In this document: piece by piece, positions 28,766-37,976 of the stretch | How positions within the stretch are numbered: the stretch's first letter is position 1 | How the letters are laid out: each line of letters begins with the position of its first letter | Source of the DNA: Chelativorans petroleitrophicus | Lineage (GTDB): Bacteria > Pseudomonadota > Alphaproteobacteria > Rhizobiales > Rhizobiaceae | Assembly (NCBI RefSeq): GCF_025398195.1 | Contig: NZ_JAODNV010000001.1 | Coordinates: 62,001-126,000, forward strand | Length of the DNA stretch: 64,000 nt | Reading direction: 5' to 3' | Notes under the pieces: generated by a model | What the model was told of the DNA's origin: nothing | Databases searched by the model: none | Seen by the model: only the letters and a program-made list of their open reading frames with translations | Position numbers and translations under genes: made by a program

Positions 28766-30010
28766 TCATGCGTCGGGAATGGTGCGCACCGGTGAGGCAT
28801 GGGCTGGTTCGGGCATCCGGCGCCAGAGGAGCCAGGACAGAATAGCCGTTGCGCCCATCGCCGGTACGACCGTGCTCATGGCGAGCACGGGCTCGCCGAT
28901 CAGCGCGGCAACCGATCCGCCGAGCAGGCCCGCTCCCATCTGCATGAATCCGCCGAGCGAGGAGGCGGAACCGGCGATCCGCGGGAAAGGCGCCAGTGAG
29001 GCTGTCAGCATCGCTGGCATGACGAAGGCGATGCCATAGGCATAGACCCCGACGGGGCCCATCACGCTCAGGAAGCTCAGCGGAGCCGTGTTGAGAAGCA
29101 GAGGAACGAGCAGACTTCCTGCAGCGATGAATGACAGGCCGACGGGAACGAGCCGCCAGGCGCTGGTGCGGCGCATGAGAAAGCGCACGGATAGCGAGCC
29201 CGCGAAGAAAAGCCCGGTCTGCATCAGCATGCCGACGCCGAACTGGGACGGCGTAAGCCCCACATCGTCCATAAGGATGAAGGGCAGGATGGTGGCCTGG
29301 GTGTAGAGCGCACCGACGCTTCCGGCGACGATGAGGCCGCTGGTGACGAAATAGGGGGTCGCCAGAAGCGTGCCGTAGGAGCGCAGGAGGCTCCCCGGCC
29401 GTATGCGGGAAGGATCAGGCTCCACCGTCTCGTGCATGAAAATCTGCACTACGATAACGATGGCGAAGCCCGCCGTGAGCATGATGAGGAAAATTGCCTG
29501 CCACCCGGCCAGCTCCATGGTGAGCCCGCCGATGGTTGGCGCAAGCGCCGGGCCGGCCGCGAGAATCAATCCCGTCAGGTTCATGATGCGCGCGGATTGC
29601 TCGTTCGTGAAAAGGTCGCGCACCAGCGCGCGCGAGATGGCCACGCCCGCTGCCGCGCCAACGCCCTGGAAGAAGCGCGCGGCGATCAGCACCTCCACGG
29701 TGGGCGCCAGAACGGCGACGAGGCTCGCCACGGCATAGATGCCCATGAAGGCGAAGGTGACCGGCTTGCGCCCCAGCCCGTCCGACAGCGGCCCGCAAAC
29801 GAGCTGCGCCACCGCGAAGCCCGCGAAATAGAGCGACAGCGTCATCTTGACCGCCGCCTCCGTCGTGCCGAAAGCTCTCACGATTTCGGGCATGGCCGGC
29901 GTGTAGAGCGCCATGGAGATCGGCCCGATCGCCACCAATATGGCGCCGAGAAGGCTCACCCGGCGCTCGCTCATGAGCGGTGCGGCACCGGCTCCATTGC
30001 GAATGTTCAT
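28766..30010 (-). CDS. Bcr/CflA family MFS drug efflux transporter
   Basis: A 414-residue twelve-segment major facilitator of the drug:H+ antiporter-1, Bcr/CflA branch. Key stretches are YTPAMPEIVRAFGTTEAAVKMTLSLYFAGFAVAQLVCGPLSDGLGRKPV around residues 45-90 (with the GPLSDGLGRKPV loop 2 motif) and ARFFQGVGAAAGVAISRALVRDLF near 120. The start overlaps the stop of the MarR gene (ATGA at 30007-30010), so regulator and pump are translated together. It is expected to export a toxic compound sensed by that MarR. Confidence 0.92.
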   Translation of the reverse strand: MNIRNGAGAAPLMSERRVSLLGAILVAIGPISMALYTPAMPEIVRAFGTTEAAVKMTLSLYFAGFAVAQLVCGPLSDGLGRKPVTFAFMGIYAVASLVAVLAPTVEVLIAARFFQGVGAAAGVAISRALVRDLFTNEQSARIMNLTGLILAAGPALAPTIGGLTMELAGWQAIFLIMLTAGFAIVIVVQIFMHETVEPDPSRIRPGSLLRSYGTLLATPYFVTSGLIVAGSVGALYTQATILPFILMDDVGLTPSQFGVGMLMQTGLFFAGSLSVRFLMRRTSAWRLVPVGLSFIAAGSLLVPLLLNTAPLSFLSVMGPVGVYAYGIAFVMPAMLTASLAPFPRIAGSASSLGGFMQMGAGLLGGSVAALIGEPVLAMSTVVPAMGATAILSWLLWRRMPEPAHASPVRTIPDA

Positions 30011-30507
30011 GCAGGCCGGCCTTCGGTGTCCGAGTCCGTTTTTGGCGGCTGCGACCGCTTCTTCTCGCACAGCCCGGCCAAGTTCGCGCGCGCCTTTTTT
30101 AGAAGCCGGTTAAGCAGCTCCCATTCCTCTTCACTTATATCGCCGCGCGCGCAAGCCCGGACATCGCGCGTCACGCGCCGAATGGCTTCCAGCGCTGCAT
30201 CGGCTTCCGGGGTGAGACACACGAGCTTTGCCCGCCGGTCGGTGGGGTCAGGCATGCGCCGCACCAGCCCCCGGTCCTCGAGCCGGTCGAGATAGGTGCT
30301 GAGCGTCATGGGCTCGAGACCCATGCGCTCGGCCAAAACGTTCTGGCGCACCTCGCCGGCTCGCGCTGCGTGCAGCAGCGTGCGCGCCTCGCCGGGCGTA
30401 AGGCCGATGCCTTCATCGACGATCCGCCTGTCGAGATCGGCCTTGATGAGACGCGAAAGATTAGTGATGAGGAAGCCGAACGTATCGGTGTCGAACCGGG
30501 AGCTCAC
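30007..30507 (-). CDS. MarR family transcriptional regulator
   Basis: A 166-residue regulator with the MarR winged helix. GLTPGEARTLLHAARAGEVRQNVLAERMGLEPMTLSTYLDRLEDRGLVRRMPDPTDRRAKLVCLT spans roughly residues 38-105, including the DRRAK wing. The C-terminal helices complete the dimer interface. It is the first gene of an operon with the MFS pump. An AT-rich interrupted palindrome just upstream (30520-30549) is a good candidate for its operator, so autorepression is likely. Confidence 0.92.
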   Translation of the reverse strand: MSSRFDTDTFGFLITNLSRLIKADLDRRIVDEGIGLTPGEARTLLHAARAGEVRQNVLAERMGLEPMTLSTYLDRLEDRGLVRRMPDPTDRRAKLVCLTPEADAALEAIRRVTRDVRACARGDISEEEWELLNRLLKKARANLAGLCEKKRSQPPKTDSDTEGRPA

Positions 30508-30519
30508 GCGCGCCTCGGA

Positions 30520-30549
30520 GTAAATTATAAGAAATACTTACTAATTTAC
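30520..30549. promoter_or_regulatory. Candidate MarR operator
   Basis: Imperfect palindrome beginning 13 bases before the marR start codon: outer arms gtaaatt (30520-30526) and aatttac (30543-30549), and inner arms taag and ctta within the same centre. Its AT-richness stands out from the surrounding GC-rich DNA, as expected for a promoter/operator. Confidence 0.65.
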
Positions 30550-30595
30550 CCGGAGATACGCGCGGCGAGCTGGCAAGTCAAGGCCGCGGCTAAGT

Positions 30596-30880
30596 TCAGT
30601 GCTGCGGTGTGATGGGGATGCTGGGGCCCTTCTGATATTTTTCGCGCCATTCCTCATAGGGCATACCATAAATGATCTCGCGCGATTCTTCCTTCGAGAG
30701 GGGAATGCCGGCCTCCTCGGCCGCCTCCCGATACCAGTTGGCAAGGCAGTTGCGGCAGAAGCCGGCCAGATTCATAAGGTCGATGTTCTGCACGTCGGTG
30801 CGGTCACGCAGATGCGCCACAAGCCTGCGAAAGGCGGCGGCTTCCAGATCGCGCTTTTTCTCCTGCGAAAGTTCAGCCAT
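30596..30880 (-). CDS. DUF1244 family protein
   Basis: A 94-residue soluble protein. The DUF1244 signature is clear: AAAFRRLVAHLRDRTDVQNIDLMNLAGFCRNCLANWYREAA, then GMPYEEWREKYQ. Two cysteines spaced CRNC could bind metal or form a disulfide. The family is widespread in alphaproteobacteria and marine gammaproteobacteria, with unknown function. It starts 21 bases after the stop of the N-formylglutamate amidohydrolase gene, so they probably form an operon. Confidence 0.9.
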   Translation of the reverse strand: MAELSQEKKRDLEAAAFRRLVAHLRDRTDVQNIDLMNLAGFCRNCLANWYREAAEEAGIPLSKEESREIIYGMPYEEWREKYQKGPSIPITPQH

Positions 30881-30901
30881 GGCGGCCTCCCCTGAACGGT
30901 G

Positions 30902-31699
30902 TTAGACCGGCCCCGTTCGCGAGCCGAAAAATCGTACCTCATGCATATCGGCCTGCTGGTTGAGTGCGTCAAGCATCGGGGCGAGCCGTTCAGCCCATTC
31001 GGCGGCACCCGATTCGGCCACGATCAGATCCTGGCGGACCTCGATCAGGGCGTGGGCCAGGCCTGCCGATGTGCAGTGGCGATACATGGTGTCACCACGC
31101 AGCGCCCCGTCGTAAGGCTCGTTGTCGCCGACCACGAGGCCCGGCTCCCGGCGGAGCATCTCGATCAGCGGGCGGGGAGCGCGCCCATCGCGATCCCACA
31201 GGATGCCCACATGCCAGGGGCGCTCCCGGCCTTGCATGAACGGCGTGAAGGAATGCAGCGAGATCACGAGCGGGGCCTTGCCCGATTGCCCGGCCGCCGA
31301 GGCTATCATGGCCGAGACTGCTTGGTGATAGGGTTCGTAAAAGGTACCGATCCGCTTTTGCCGCTCCTCGGCGGTTATCGGATAATTGCCCGGCACGATG
31401 GTGCCGTCATAAAGTTGCCGGATCAGCGTGGGGTCGTCGGAACCGCGATTCGGGTCGATGAGGAGCCGGGAGAATCGGGCCATGACGGCGGGTATGCCCA
31501 TGAGTGCGGCCAGCCTGCGCGTGAGGGCTTCTACGCCGATGTCGTAGGCGATGTGGCGCTCGAACTCCGCAGCCGGCAGCCCGAGATCGCCATATTCCTC
31601 CGGCAGTTCCCTGAAGGCGTGATCGGCGACGAGCACTAGTCCTTTTGTGCGGTCGCCTTCGATGATCTCGAAAGGTGCGAACGGGTTGGCGTGCGTCAT
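30902..31699 (-). CDS. N-formylglutamate amidohydrolase
   Basis: A 265-residue member of the N-formylglutamate amidohydrolase family (HutG type II-like). LVLVADHAFRELPEEYGDLGL near residue 20 carries the metal-binding DH, followed by DIGVEAL, RFSRLLIDPNR, VISLHSFTP and GDNEPYDG. In histidine catabolism such enzymes release formate from N-formylglutamate, but stand-alone family members also deformylate other N-formyl amino acids; no hut genes are nearby. The Met at 31699 was chosen since upstream sequence in frame is not family-like. Confidence 0.9.
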   Translation of the reverse strand: MTHANPFAPFEIIEGDRTKGLVLVADHAFRELPEEYGDLGLPAAEFERHIAYDIGVEALTRRLAALMGIPAVMARFSRLLIDPNRGSDDPTLIRQLYDGTIVPGNYPITAEERQKRIGTFYEPYHQAVSAMIASAAGQSGKAPLVISLHSFTPFMQGRERPWHVGILWDRDGRAPRPLIEMLRREPGLVVGDNEPYDGALRGDTMYRHCTSAGLAHALIEVRQDLIVAESGAAEWAERLAPMLDALNQQADMHEVRFFGSRTGPV

Positions 31700-31857
31700 G
31701 TCTTGCCGGAAATGAAACGAGGAGACCTCTTCCCATGAAGTGGAAAAGCATTCAATCCCGCTCTTTCCAGACGACCGGATGCCAGGTGCGCGTTGACAGG
31801 CACACGCGGTTTGCCGAAAAGGGACCCAGCGCGGATTCATCTGCATCGGACGTGGTC

Positions 31858-32337
31858 ATGCGGCTGGCGGGGCGAGCGACATTTAAAAGCGGCATGCTTG
31901 CCATGGCCGCTGCCTTCTTGTGGCTCGCCGGGGGCACGCCGGCCGCGGCCGATTTTCGTGTCTGCAACGCCACGCAGAATTTGGTGGGTGTGGCGCTCGG
32001 CTACAGGGCCGAAAGCGGCTGGATCAGCGAAGGCTGGTGGCACATTGATGCGTCAAGCTGTGAGACCCTGATCGATAGGCCATTGCAGTCACGTTACTAT
32101 TACTTGTATGCGGAGGACGCCACGCGGGGTGGCCGCTGGGAAGGGCCGGTCTTCATGTGCGTGGCGGATACGGAGTTCAAGATCACCGGTGTCAACGACT
32201 GTTTCGCGCGCGGTTATCAGCGCGCTGGTTTTCGGGAATACGACACCGGCGAGCAGGAGAATTGGATGGTGCAACTGACCGATGGCCCAGCGCCTGACGA
32301 GGCAGCCCCCGCCGTTACGGGGACGGCCGCTCCATGA
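31858..32337 (+). CDS. DUF1036 family exported protein
   Basis: A 159-residue protein with a signal peptide (FLWLAGGTPAAADF). The DUF1036 domain has FRVCNATQNLVGVALGYRAESGWISEGWW, CETLIDRPLQSRYYYLYAEDATRGGRWEG and FMCVADTEFKITG. The conserved cysteines suggest periplasmic disulfides. Function is unknown. An earlier in-frame Met at 31735 would put a long polar stretch before the signal, so 31858 is preferred. Its stop overlaps the pyruvate kinase start (ATGA). Confidence 0.86.
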   Translation: MRLAGRATFKSGMLAMAAAFLWLAGGTPAAADFRVCNATQNLVGVALGYRAESGWISEGWWHIDASSCETLIDRPLQSRYYYLYAEDATRGGRWEGPVFMCVADTEFKITGVNDCFARGYQRAGFREYDTGEQENWMVQLTDGPAPDEAAPAVTGTAAP

Positions 32338-33770
32338 GGCGGAACCGCAAGGTCAAGATACTGGCCACGCTGGGGCCGGCTTCCTCCGAGGAGGAAACCA
32401 TCGCGCGGCTGCACGCGGCTGGTGCGGATGTGTTCCGTATCAATATGAGCCATGCCGACCATGAGCTGATGCGCACCCTTGTGGAGCGCATCCGCAACGT
32501 GGAGAGGCGGGCCGGCCGGCCCATCGGCATTCTCGCCGACCTGCAGGGGCCCAAGCTGCGTGTGGGCACCTTCGCCAACAGGAGCGTTGCGCTCCAGGTC
32601 GGCCAGGAATTCACGCTGGATGACGATTCCTCGCCGGGGGACGCCACGCGGGTGCACCTGCCGCATCCCGAGATTCTTGCGGCCGTTGAGCCGGGCCACC
32701 GCCTGCTGATTGATGACGGGCGCCTGCAGCTCGAGGCGTTGAGCAACGATGGAAAGGCGATCCGATGCCGGGTGATCGCGGGCAATGCCATCTCGGACCG
32801 TAAGGGCGTCAGCCTGCCCGATACCGAGCTGCCACTCGGCGCGCTCACCGAGAAGGACCGCCGCGACCTCGACGCGGTGCTTGCCACGGGCGTGGACTGG
32901 ATCGCCCTTTCGTTCATCCAGCGGCCGCAGGACCTTGCGGAAGTGCGGAAGGTGGCGCGCGGGCGCGCCGCGCTCATGGCCAAGATCGAAAAGCCGCAGG
33001 CCGTCAAGCGTCTGAATGAAATCCTGGAGCTCTCTGACGGGCTGATGGTGGCGCGCGGCGATCTCGGCGTGGAGATGCCGCTCGAGGCCGTGCCGGGAAT
33101 CCAGAAGCAGATTACGCGTGCTTGCCGCCGCGCCGGCAAGCCGGTTGTGGTAGCCACGCAAATGCTGGAATCCATGATTTCCGCACCGGTTCCCACCCGG
33201 GCGGAGGTCTCCGACGTCGCCACGGCCGTTTTCGAGGGCGCGGACGCGATCATGCTCTCGGCCGAATCGGCCGCCGGGCAATATCCGGTCGAAGCTGTGG
33301 CCACGATGAACGCCATCGCCCGCGAGGTGGAGCGGGATCCGAACTATCACGACGTGATCAATGCGCAGCGTACCCCGCCCGAACCAACCGGGGCGGATGC
33401 GATCTCGCTCGCCGCGCGCCAGATTGCCGAGACGCTGAACCTTTCGGCCATCATCACCTACACTTCCTCCGGGACGACAGGCCTGCGCGCCGCACGCGAG
33501 CGGCCGCGGGTGCCCATCATAGCGCTTTCGCCGGTGGTGGAGACGGCGCGGCGGCTCAGCCTCGTCTGGGGCACCCATTGCGTGGTGTCGGAGGACGCGA
33601 ACGACCTCGACGATATGGTCGATCGCGCTTGCCGCATCGCCTATGAGGAACAGTTCGCCAAGCCAGGAGACCGGGTGATCATCACGGCCGGCGTGCCGCT
33701 CAGGACACCCGGCGCCACCAATATGCTGCGCATCGCCTACATCGGCTCGGACGGGCTGGGAGGGCTGTAG
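32334..33770 (+). CDS. pyk: Pyruvate kinase
   Basis: A 478-residue glycolytic enzyme converting phosphoenolpyruvate and ADP to pyruvate and ATP. Visible marks include KVKILATLGPASS, VFRINMSHADHE, ILADLQGPKLRVG and the catalytic-lysine motif MAKIEKPQAVKRLNEILE near residue 218. VARGDLGVEMPLE, ATQMLESMISAPVPTRAEVSDVA and SAESAAGQYP follow. Length is normal. It is translationally coupled to the DUF1036 gene, an order shared by many Rhizobiales. Confidence 0.98.
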   Translation: MRRNRKVKILATLGPASSEEETIARLHAAGADVFRINMSHADHELMRTLVERIRNVERRAGRPIGILADLQGPKLRVGTFANRSVALQVGQEFTLDDDSSPGDATRVHLPHPEILAAVEPGHRLLIDDGRLQLEALSNDGKAIRCRVIAGNAISDRKGVSLPDTELPLGALTEKDRRDLDAVLATGVDWIALSFIQRPQDLAEVRKVARGRAALMAKIEKPQAVKRLNEILELSDGLMVARGDLGVEMPLEAVPGIQKQITRACRRAGKPVVVATQMLESMISAPVPTRAEVSDVATAVFEGADAIMLSAESAAGQYPVEAVATMNAIAREVERDPNYHDVINAQRTPPEPTGADAISLAARQIAETLNLSAIITYTSSGTTGLRAARERPRVPIIALSPVVETARRLSLVWGTHCVVSEDANDLDDMVDRACRIAYEEQFAKPGDRVIITAGVPLRTPGATNMLRIAYIGSDGLGGL

Positions 33771-33799
33771 AAGCCTTAAAGGCTTGCCCTCTGACCATC

Positions 33800-34327
33800 T
33801 CAATCGAGGCGGGTGAGGCCGGCGGCGAAGCGACGCGCGTTCTCGACATAGTGATTGGATGTCCGCCGCATTTCGGCGATGTCCTCCTCGGTGAGCATGC
33901 GCACGACCTTGGCGGGCGCACCCAGCACGAGGGAATTGTCCGGAAATGTCTTGCCTTCGGTTACGAGAGCGCCGGCTCCCACTAGGCAGTTTCGGCCGAT
34001 CACTGCACCGTTCAGGATGGTGGCCGACATGCCGATGAGCGCGCCATCCTCGATGGTACAGCCGTGTACCATCGCCTTGTGGCCGATGGTGCAGCCCGCG
34101 CCGATGGTCAGCGGGAAGCCCGGATCGGTATGCAGCACCGCGTTCTCCTGAATGTTGGTGCGCTCGCCGATGGTGATCGGTTCATTGTCGCCGCGCAGCG
34201 TGCATCCGAACCAGATGCTGACATTCCGGCCGAGGATGACATTGCCGATCACGTGAGCGGTGTCCGCGATCCAGACCGTCTCATCGGCAAGCTTCGGGGC
34301 CAGGCCGTCGAGTGCATAAAGGGCCAT
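33800..34327 (-). CDS. Gamma-carbonic anhydrase family protein
   Basis: A 175-residue left-handed beta-helix protein built from hexapeptide repeats (VWIADTAHVIGNVILGRNVSIWFGCTLRGD, TIGERTNIQENAVLHTD). The three zinc-ligand histidines are in place: VLHTD, IGHKAMVHG. GAPAKVVR at the end of the helix is typical of the YrdA/PaaY/CaiE-like group. Some members are real carbonic anhydrases; others have unknown roles. The frame is open 62 codons upstream without similarity, so 34327 is the start. Confidence 0.9.
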   Translation of the reverse strand: MALYALDGLAPKLADETVWIADTAHVIGNVILGRNVSIWFGCTLRGDNEPITIGERTNIQENAVLHTDPGFPLTIGAGCTIGHKAMVHGCTIEDGALIGMSATILNGAVIGRNCLVGAGALVTEGKTFPDNSLVLGAPAKVVRMLTEEDIAEMRRTSNHYVENARRFAAGLTRLD

Positions 34328-34509
34328 GGGGTCCTTCCCTCCTGAGGTGGCATCGGCCCTCTCTATCCGCTGCCTGCAGCTGCGGCAACCGCCGGGACAA
34401 TGAATGCCGGAGAGTGAAATCCTGTCAAAGGTCGCTGTATGTATCGGGTGGTTTCTGCTCGATCCGAACCGTTGTGGCTCGGCGGAGCGATCGCTCCAGC
34501 CGAGGCCGC

Positions 34510-35085
34510 TCAAAGTCGGGCGTCGGTCTTTTCCTCGGTAAGGTGCTGAAGCGCGCGTTGGGCCTTGCGCTGCATGGGATAGATCTCCAGCGTCCGGCGA
34601 TAGACCTCGATGGCCTCCTCGGTCCGGCCGGTGGCGCGCAGAATGCCCGCAAGCCCTGACAGGGCGCCGAAATGACGGGGCTCGATCGCCAGCACGCGCG
34701 CTAGATCGGCCATGGCGCGACTGTAGTCGGCCATCATGAGGTGGACGAGCGCCCGGCTGTTCCAGCCTTCCACATAGTCAGGATAAAGCACAACAACCTG
34801 ATCGAGCAAGTCGAGGGCGACGTGGTACTTTTCGTCGGAAGCGGCCTTGCGCGCCCACTCGATCAAAAGGTCAGCGGTCGCACCGCCGGCCTCCGCCCAT
34901 TGCTCCTCTATACGCTCGGCAATGCGGCGCGCCGCCCTCCCATTCGCTTCCCGCTTCAGTTCAGCAAAGAGCTGGTCGAGGCGGCTTTCGCTGGCGTTCG
35001 CCTGCTGTGCCATATCAGCCCCGACGGCAGCCGGAGCGGCAAGCAGGGCAAGTATCAGGAAGCCTGATCGAATAAACTGACGCAT
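34510..35085 (-). CDS. Periplasmic tetratricopeptide repeat protein
   Basis: A 191-residue exported protein. The signal peptide (FLILALLAAPAAVGA) is followed by a charged helical region and about three TPR-like units: ADLLIEWARKAASDEKYHVALDLLDQVVVLYPDYVEGWN, RALVHLMMADYSRAMADLARVLAIEPRHFGALS, GILRATGRTEEAIEVYRRTLEIYP. TPRs mediate protein contacts; the partner is unknown. It is preserved next to rpmJ in Rhizobiales, but that linkage does not explain its role. Confidence 0.87.
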   Translation of the reverse strand: MRQFIRSGFLILALLAAPAAVGADMAQQANASESRLDQLFAELKREANGRAARRIAERIEEQWAEAGGATADLLIEWARKAASDEKYHVALDLLDQVVVLYPDYVEGWNSRALVHLMMADYSRAMADLARVLAIEPRHFGALSGLAGILRATGRTEEAIEVYRRTLEIYPMQRKAQRALQHLTEEKTDARL

Positions 35086-35158
35086 GCGAAAAGCCTAACG
35101 GCCTTTGCGCCGCAACGGAAGGCAAATCCGCGTGAATAACAGCAGAAAGAGGGGGCGG

Positions 35159-35284
35159 TCAGCCTTGGCGCGCCTTGTACCGCGGATTCTGCTTGTTGAT
35201 GATGTAGATGCGGCCCTTGCGGCGAACCATGCGGTTCTCGCGATGCCTGCTCTTCAGCGCCTTGAGCGAATTCCTGATCTTCAT
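35159..35284 (-). CDS. rpmJ: 50S ribosomal protein L36
   Basis: A 41-residue ribosomal protein, [14 protein letters not shown] and onward to NPRYKARQG. It lacks the zinc-binding cysteines of the classical form, so it is the C-minus, zinc-independent type, which is the normal form in Rhizobiales. It is shorter than most gene finders accept; the longer in-frame extension up to 35593 has no ribosomal similarity. It sits alone, 74 bases from the TPR gene, and binds the large subunit near the peptidyl-transferase region. Confidence 0.95.
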   Translation of the reverse strand: MKIRNSLKALKSRHRENRMVRRKGRIYIINKQNPRYKARQG

Positions 35285-35444
35285 CGTTCTGCCCGTCGTG
35301 GCCGTCAGGCCGAAAGGAGTGGCGGACCAGCGGCCCGAAACGAAAGACGCGCCTTTCCGGCGCGCCGAAATCGTGGGCGGAAATAGACGACAAGGGCCGC
35401 GTCTGTCAAGCTGCGATGCCGATTCTGTCGAGGGAGAATCCGCC

Positions 35445-35846
35445 ATGCGCCATAGCACCCTGTTTACCCTGCTTGCCTTGTTGGTGGCCGCATCAGCCCC
35501 CGCCCGGGCGCTCGATTGTGCGAATGCCACAACGCAGGCTGAAATCAACGCCTGCGCCGCCGAGGAATATGAAGAGGCTGATGCCTCGCTCAACGCCGCC
35601 TACAAGGAGCTGATGGCGAGGCTTTCGGACGAGCGTGACATACAGTTGCTTCTGCGGAAGGCGCAGCGCGCTTGGATCGCCTATCGCGACGCCCAGTGCG
35701 ATTTCGCCGCCGCCGGAACCTTGGGCGGCTCCATGTACCCGGCTTTGAGGGCCGGGTGTCTCGCGAAGATGACGGACCTGCGCACGCGGGAGCTGCGTAA
35801 ACTTCTCGAATGCGAGGAAGGGGACCCTAGCTGCCCAGCTCCTTAG
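35445..35846 (+). CDS. LprI-type (DUF1311) exported protein
   Basis: A 133-residue protein with a signal peptide cleaved near ARALD. The LprI/DUF1311 pattern follows: [81 protein letters not shown]. Conserved cysteines pair in the periplasm. Mycobacterial LprI inhibits lysozyme; most proteobacterial members are uncharacterised. Its 3' end overlaps that of purK by 20 bases on the opposite strand. Confidence 0.88.
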   Translation: MRHSTLFTLLALLVAASAPARALDCANATTQAEINACAAEEYEEADASLNAAYKELMARLSDERDIQLLLRKAQRAWIAYRDAQCDFAAAGTLGGSMYPALRAGCLAKMTDLRTRELRKLLECEEGDPSCPAP

Positions 35847-36945
35847 CTAGGGGCGGGGCCCCGGCGCTAAGCGGATAGAGCCGGGTGAAATGTCCCATCT
35901 TGCGCCCGGGCCGCGCCTCGGCCTTGCCGTAAAGATGCAGCAGGAGGTCGGGTTCGCTGAGCAGCGCGGAGGCCTTCTCCTGATCTGCCCCGAGAATGTT
36001 TTCCATGACACAGTCGTGGTGTCGCTCGGTGCTGCCGAGCGGCAGGCCCGCCACAGCCCTGATGTGCTGTTCGAATTGCGAGATGGTGCAGGCCGCTTCC
36101 GTCCAGTGGCCTGAATTGTGAACGCGGGGCGCCATCTCGTTGGCCAGCAATGTGCCGTCCTTCAGCACGAAGAACTCGATGCCGACGACGCCCACATAGC
36201 CGAGCGACTCAAGAATGGTGAATGCGGCTTGCCCTGCCGCTTCGGCCGTAGGTTGCCGAATGGCGGCCGGCACGGTGGAGCGCACGAGAATGCCGTTCCG
36301 GTGGACGTTCTCGGCGGGATCGTAGGCGGCAAACCTGCCGTCCGCGCCGCGGGCGGCGATGATGGAAATCTCCCGCTCGAAGGAAATGAGCCCTTCGAGA
36401 ATGAGCCCGCCGCCGCCCATGGCGGCAACCGTGCCGCGCACCACAGTCTCGGTTGCCTGGTGGAAGACGCGCTGGCCCTTGCCGTCATAGCCCATGCGGC
36501 GCGTCTTGAGCACGCCATTGCCGCCGAACCGGGCAAGTCCCTGCACGAGATCGTCATCGCTTTCTACCGAGACGAAGGGCGCCGTCGCGATGCCGAGCGA
36601 GTTGAAAAAAATTTTCTCCGACAGCCGGTCCTGGGCCGTCTCCAGCGCCTCGGGGAGGGGATGGACGGGCACGCGGTCGGCAAGGGAGCGGGCCGTGACG
36701 CCGGGAATATTCTCGAATTCGTAGGTGATCACGTCGCTGGCGGCCGCAAGCTGCTCCAGCCCTCGGCTGTCCTCGTAGGGGGCTGCAATGTGGATGTTCG
36801 CAACCTGTCTGGCGGGGCAGTCGGGCTCCGGATCCAGCACCGCCGTGCGGTAGCCGAGCCGGGCTGCCGCCATGGCCAACATGCGGCCGAGCTGGCCGCC
36901 GCCGACAATTCCGATTGTTGCGCCGGGTGGAAGGGGTTTTATCAT
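35827..36945 (-). CDS. purK: N5-carboxyaminoimidazole ribonucleotide synthase
   Basis: A 372-residue ATP-grasp enzyme that carboxylates AIR with bicarbonate and ATP in purine synthesis. The N-terminal [25 protein letters not shown], then [32 protein letters not shown] and [13 protein letters not shown] are all characteristic. It starts four bases inside the end of purE (ATGA) and supplies purE's substrate. The last codons overlap tail-to-tail with the LprI gene. Confidence 0.97.
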   Translation of the reverse strand: MIKPLPPGATIGIVGGGQLGRMLAMAAARLGYRTAVLDPEPDCPARQVANIHIAAPYEDSRGLEQLAAASDVITYEFENIPGVTARSLADRVPVHPLPEALETAQDRLSEKIFFNSLGIATAPFVSVESDDDLVQGLARFGGNGVLKTRRMGYDGKGQRVFHQATETVVRGTVAAMGGGGLILEGLISFEREISIIAARGADGRFAAYDPAENVHRNGILVRSTVPAAIRQPTAEAAGQAAFTILESLGYVGVVGIEFFVLKDGTLLANEMAPRVHNSGHWTEAACTISQFEQHIRAVAGLPLGSTERHHDCVMENILGADQEKASALLSEPDLLLHLYGKAEARPGRKMGHFTRLYPLSAGAPPLAKELGS

Positions 36946-37439
36946 GTCGGCGTTGTCGGACGCTCCGGCACGTTCTGCGACTGGGCGGCACGCCAGGCTT
37001 CCAAGCGCGCCGCCAGCGCCTCGTCCGAGAGCGCCAGCACCGCCGCCGCCAGCAGTGCTGCGTTGACAGCGCCCGCCCGGCCTATCGCCAGCGTACCGAC
37101 GGGAATGCCGGCGGGCATCTGCACGATGGAAAGGAGCGAATCCTGACCCGAAAGGGCGCGCGATTCCACCGGTACGCCGAACACGGGAAGCGGCGTGAGC
37201 GCCGCCGTCATGCCGGGCAGGTGAGCCGCCCCTCCCGCGCCGGCGATGATGACACGATAACCGGCCGCCTTCGCGCCCCTAGCGAATTCATAGAGTCTTT
37301 CGGGGGTACGGTGCGCGGAAACGATGCGCGCGTCGTGGGAGACCTCCAATGCGTCCAGAGTCTCGGCCGCGTGACGCATGGTCTCCCAGTCCGACTGGCT
37401 TCCCATGATAATTGCGACGTCGGCCTGGTCTACACCCAT
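36942..37439 (-). CDS. purE: N5-carboxyaminoimidazole ribonucleotide mutase
   Basis: A 165-residue enzyme that moves the carboxyl group of N5-CAIR to give CAIR. Motifs are [12 protein letters not shown] near residue 10, [17 protein letters not shown] near 45 and [17 protein letters not shown] near 75, with the catalytic His and Asp in the first two. The start at [11 protein letters not shown] was chosen over a Met 17 codons upstream because it matches class I PurE proteins. It forms an overlapping purEK operon. Confidence 0.97.
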   Translation of the reverse strand: MGVDQADVAIIMGSQSDWETMRHAAETLDALEVSHDARIVSAHRTPERLYEFARGAKAAGYRVIIAGAGGAAHLPGMTAALTPLPVFGVPVESRALSGQDSLLSIVQMPAGIPVGTLAIGRAGAVNAALLAAAVLALSDEALAARLEAWRAAQSQNVPERPTTPT

Positions 37440-37656
37440 CGGAGAATCTTCCGCTTCGAGGAGATCGCTGTACCCAAAAGCGGCAGACACCGCAACTGTC
37501 CATCACGCGGCGTGTAGCCGGAACAGGAGCTCACTGGAATGCCGGCTCGGGCAAAAGGTTGTGCCCGAAAGGGCTTTCTCAGGATCAAGACACAGACATT
37601 GCTCGCGCCCTGGCAGGCAAGAGGCGGGAAACGTACCTATCATCCCGCAAAGGCGT

Positions 37657-37866
37657 TCAGGCGATAATGTCGGGGATGAGCCTGTCCTCCAGCTGCTGCA
37701 AGCGATCCTTAAGTGCCAGCTTCTTCTTCTTCATACGCTGGATTTGCAACGGATCGCAGCCCGATGCGATCATCGCATTGATGGCTGCGTCGAAGTCTGC
37801 ATGATCCTGTTTCAAGCGGGCAAATTCCAGCCTGATTTCGGCCTGTTCCTGTTCGGATATCGTCAC
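37657..37866 (-). CDS. YdcH family (DUF465) small coiled-coil protein
   Basis: Starting from GTG 37866 the product is 69 residues, the normal DUF465 length. It is almost all helix: EQEQAEIRLEFARLKQDHADFDAAINAM, then the hallmark DPLQIQRMKKKKLALKDRLQQLEDRLIPDI. A Met at 37941 would add 25 unrelated residues. Function is unknown. It lies upstream of purE on the same strand, 217 bases away, as often seen in Rhizobiales. Confidence 0.85.
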   Translation of the reverse strand: MTISEQEQAEIRLEFARLKQDHADFDAAINAMIASGCDPLQIQRMKKKKLALKDRLQQLEDRLIPDIIA

Positions 37867-37976
37867 TTTCAGCCTGCTCTCCAGCAATGTTTCGGGCCGT
37901 ATGGCGGCCGCGTTCCCGCATGCGGAAACGGCATATTTCATACCACATTTCCGCCTGCGGATAAATCTTTTCGCCC

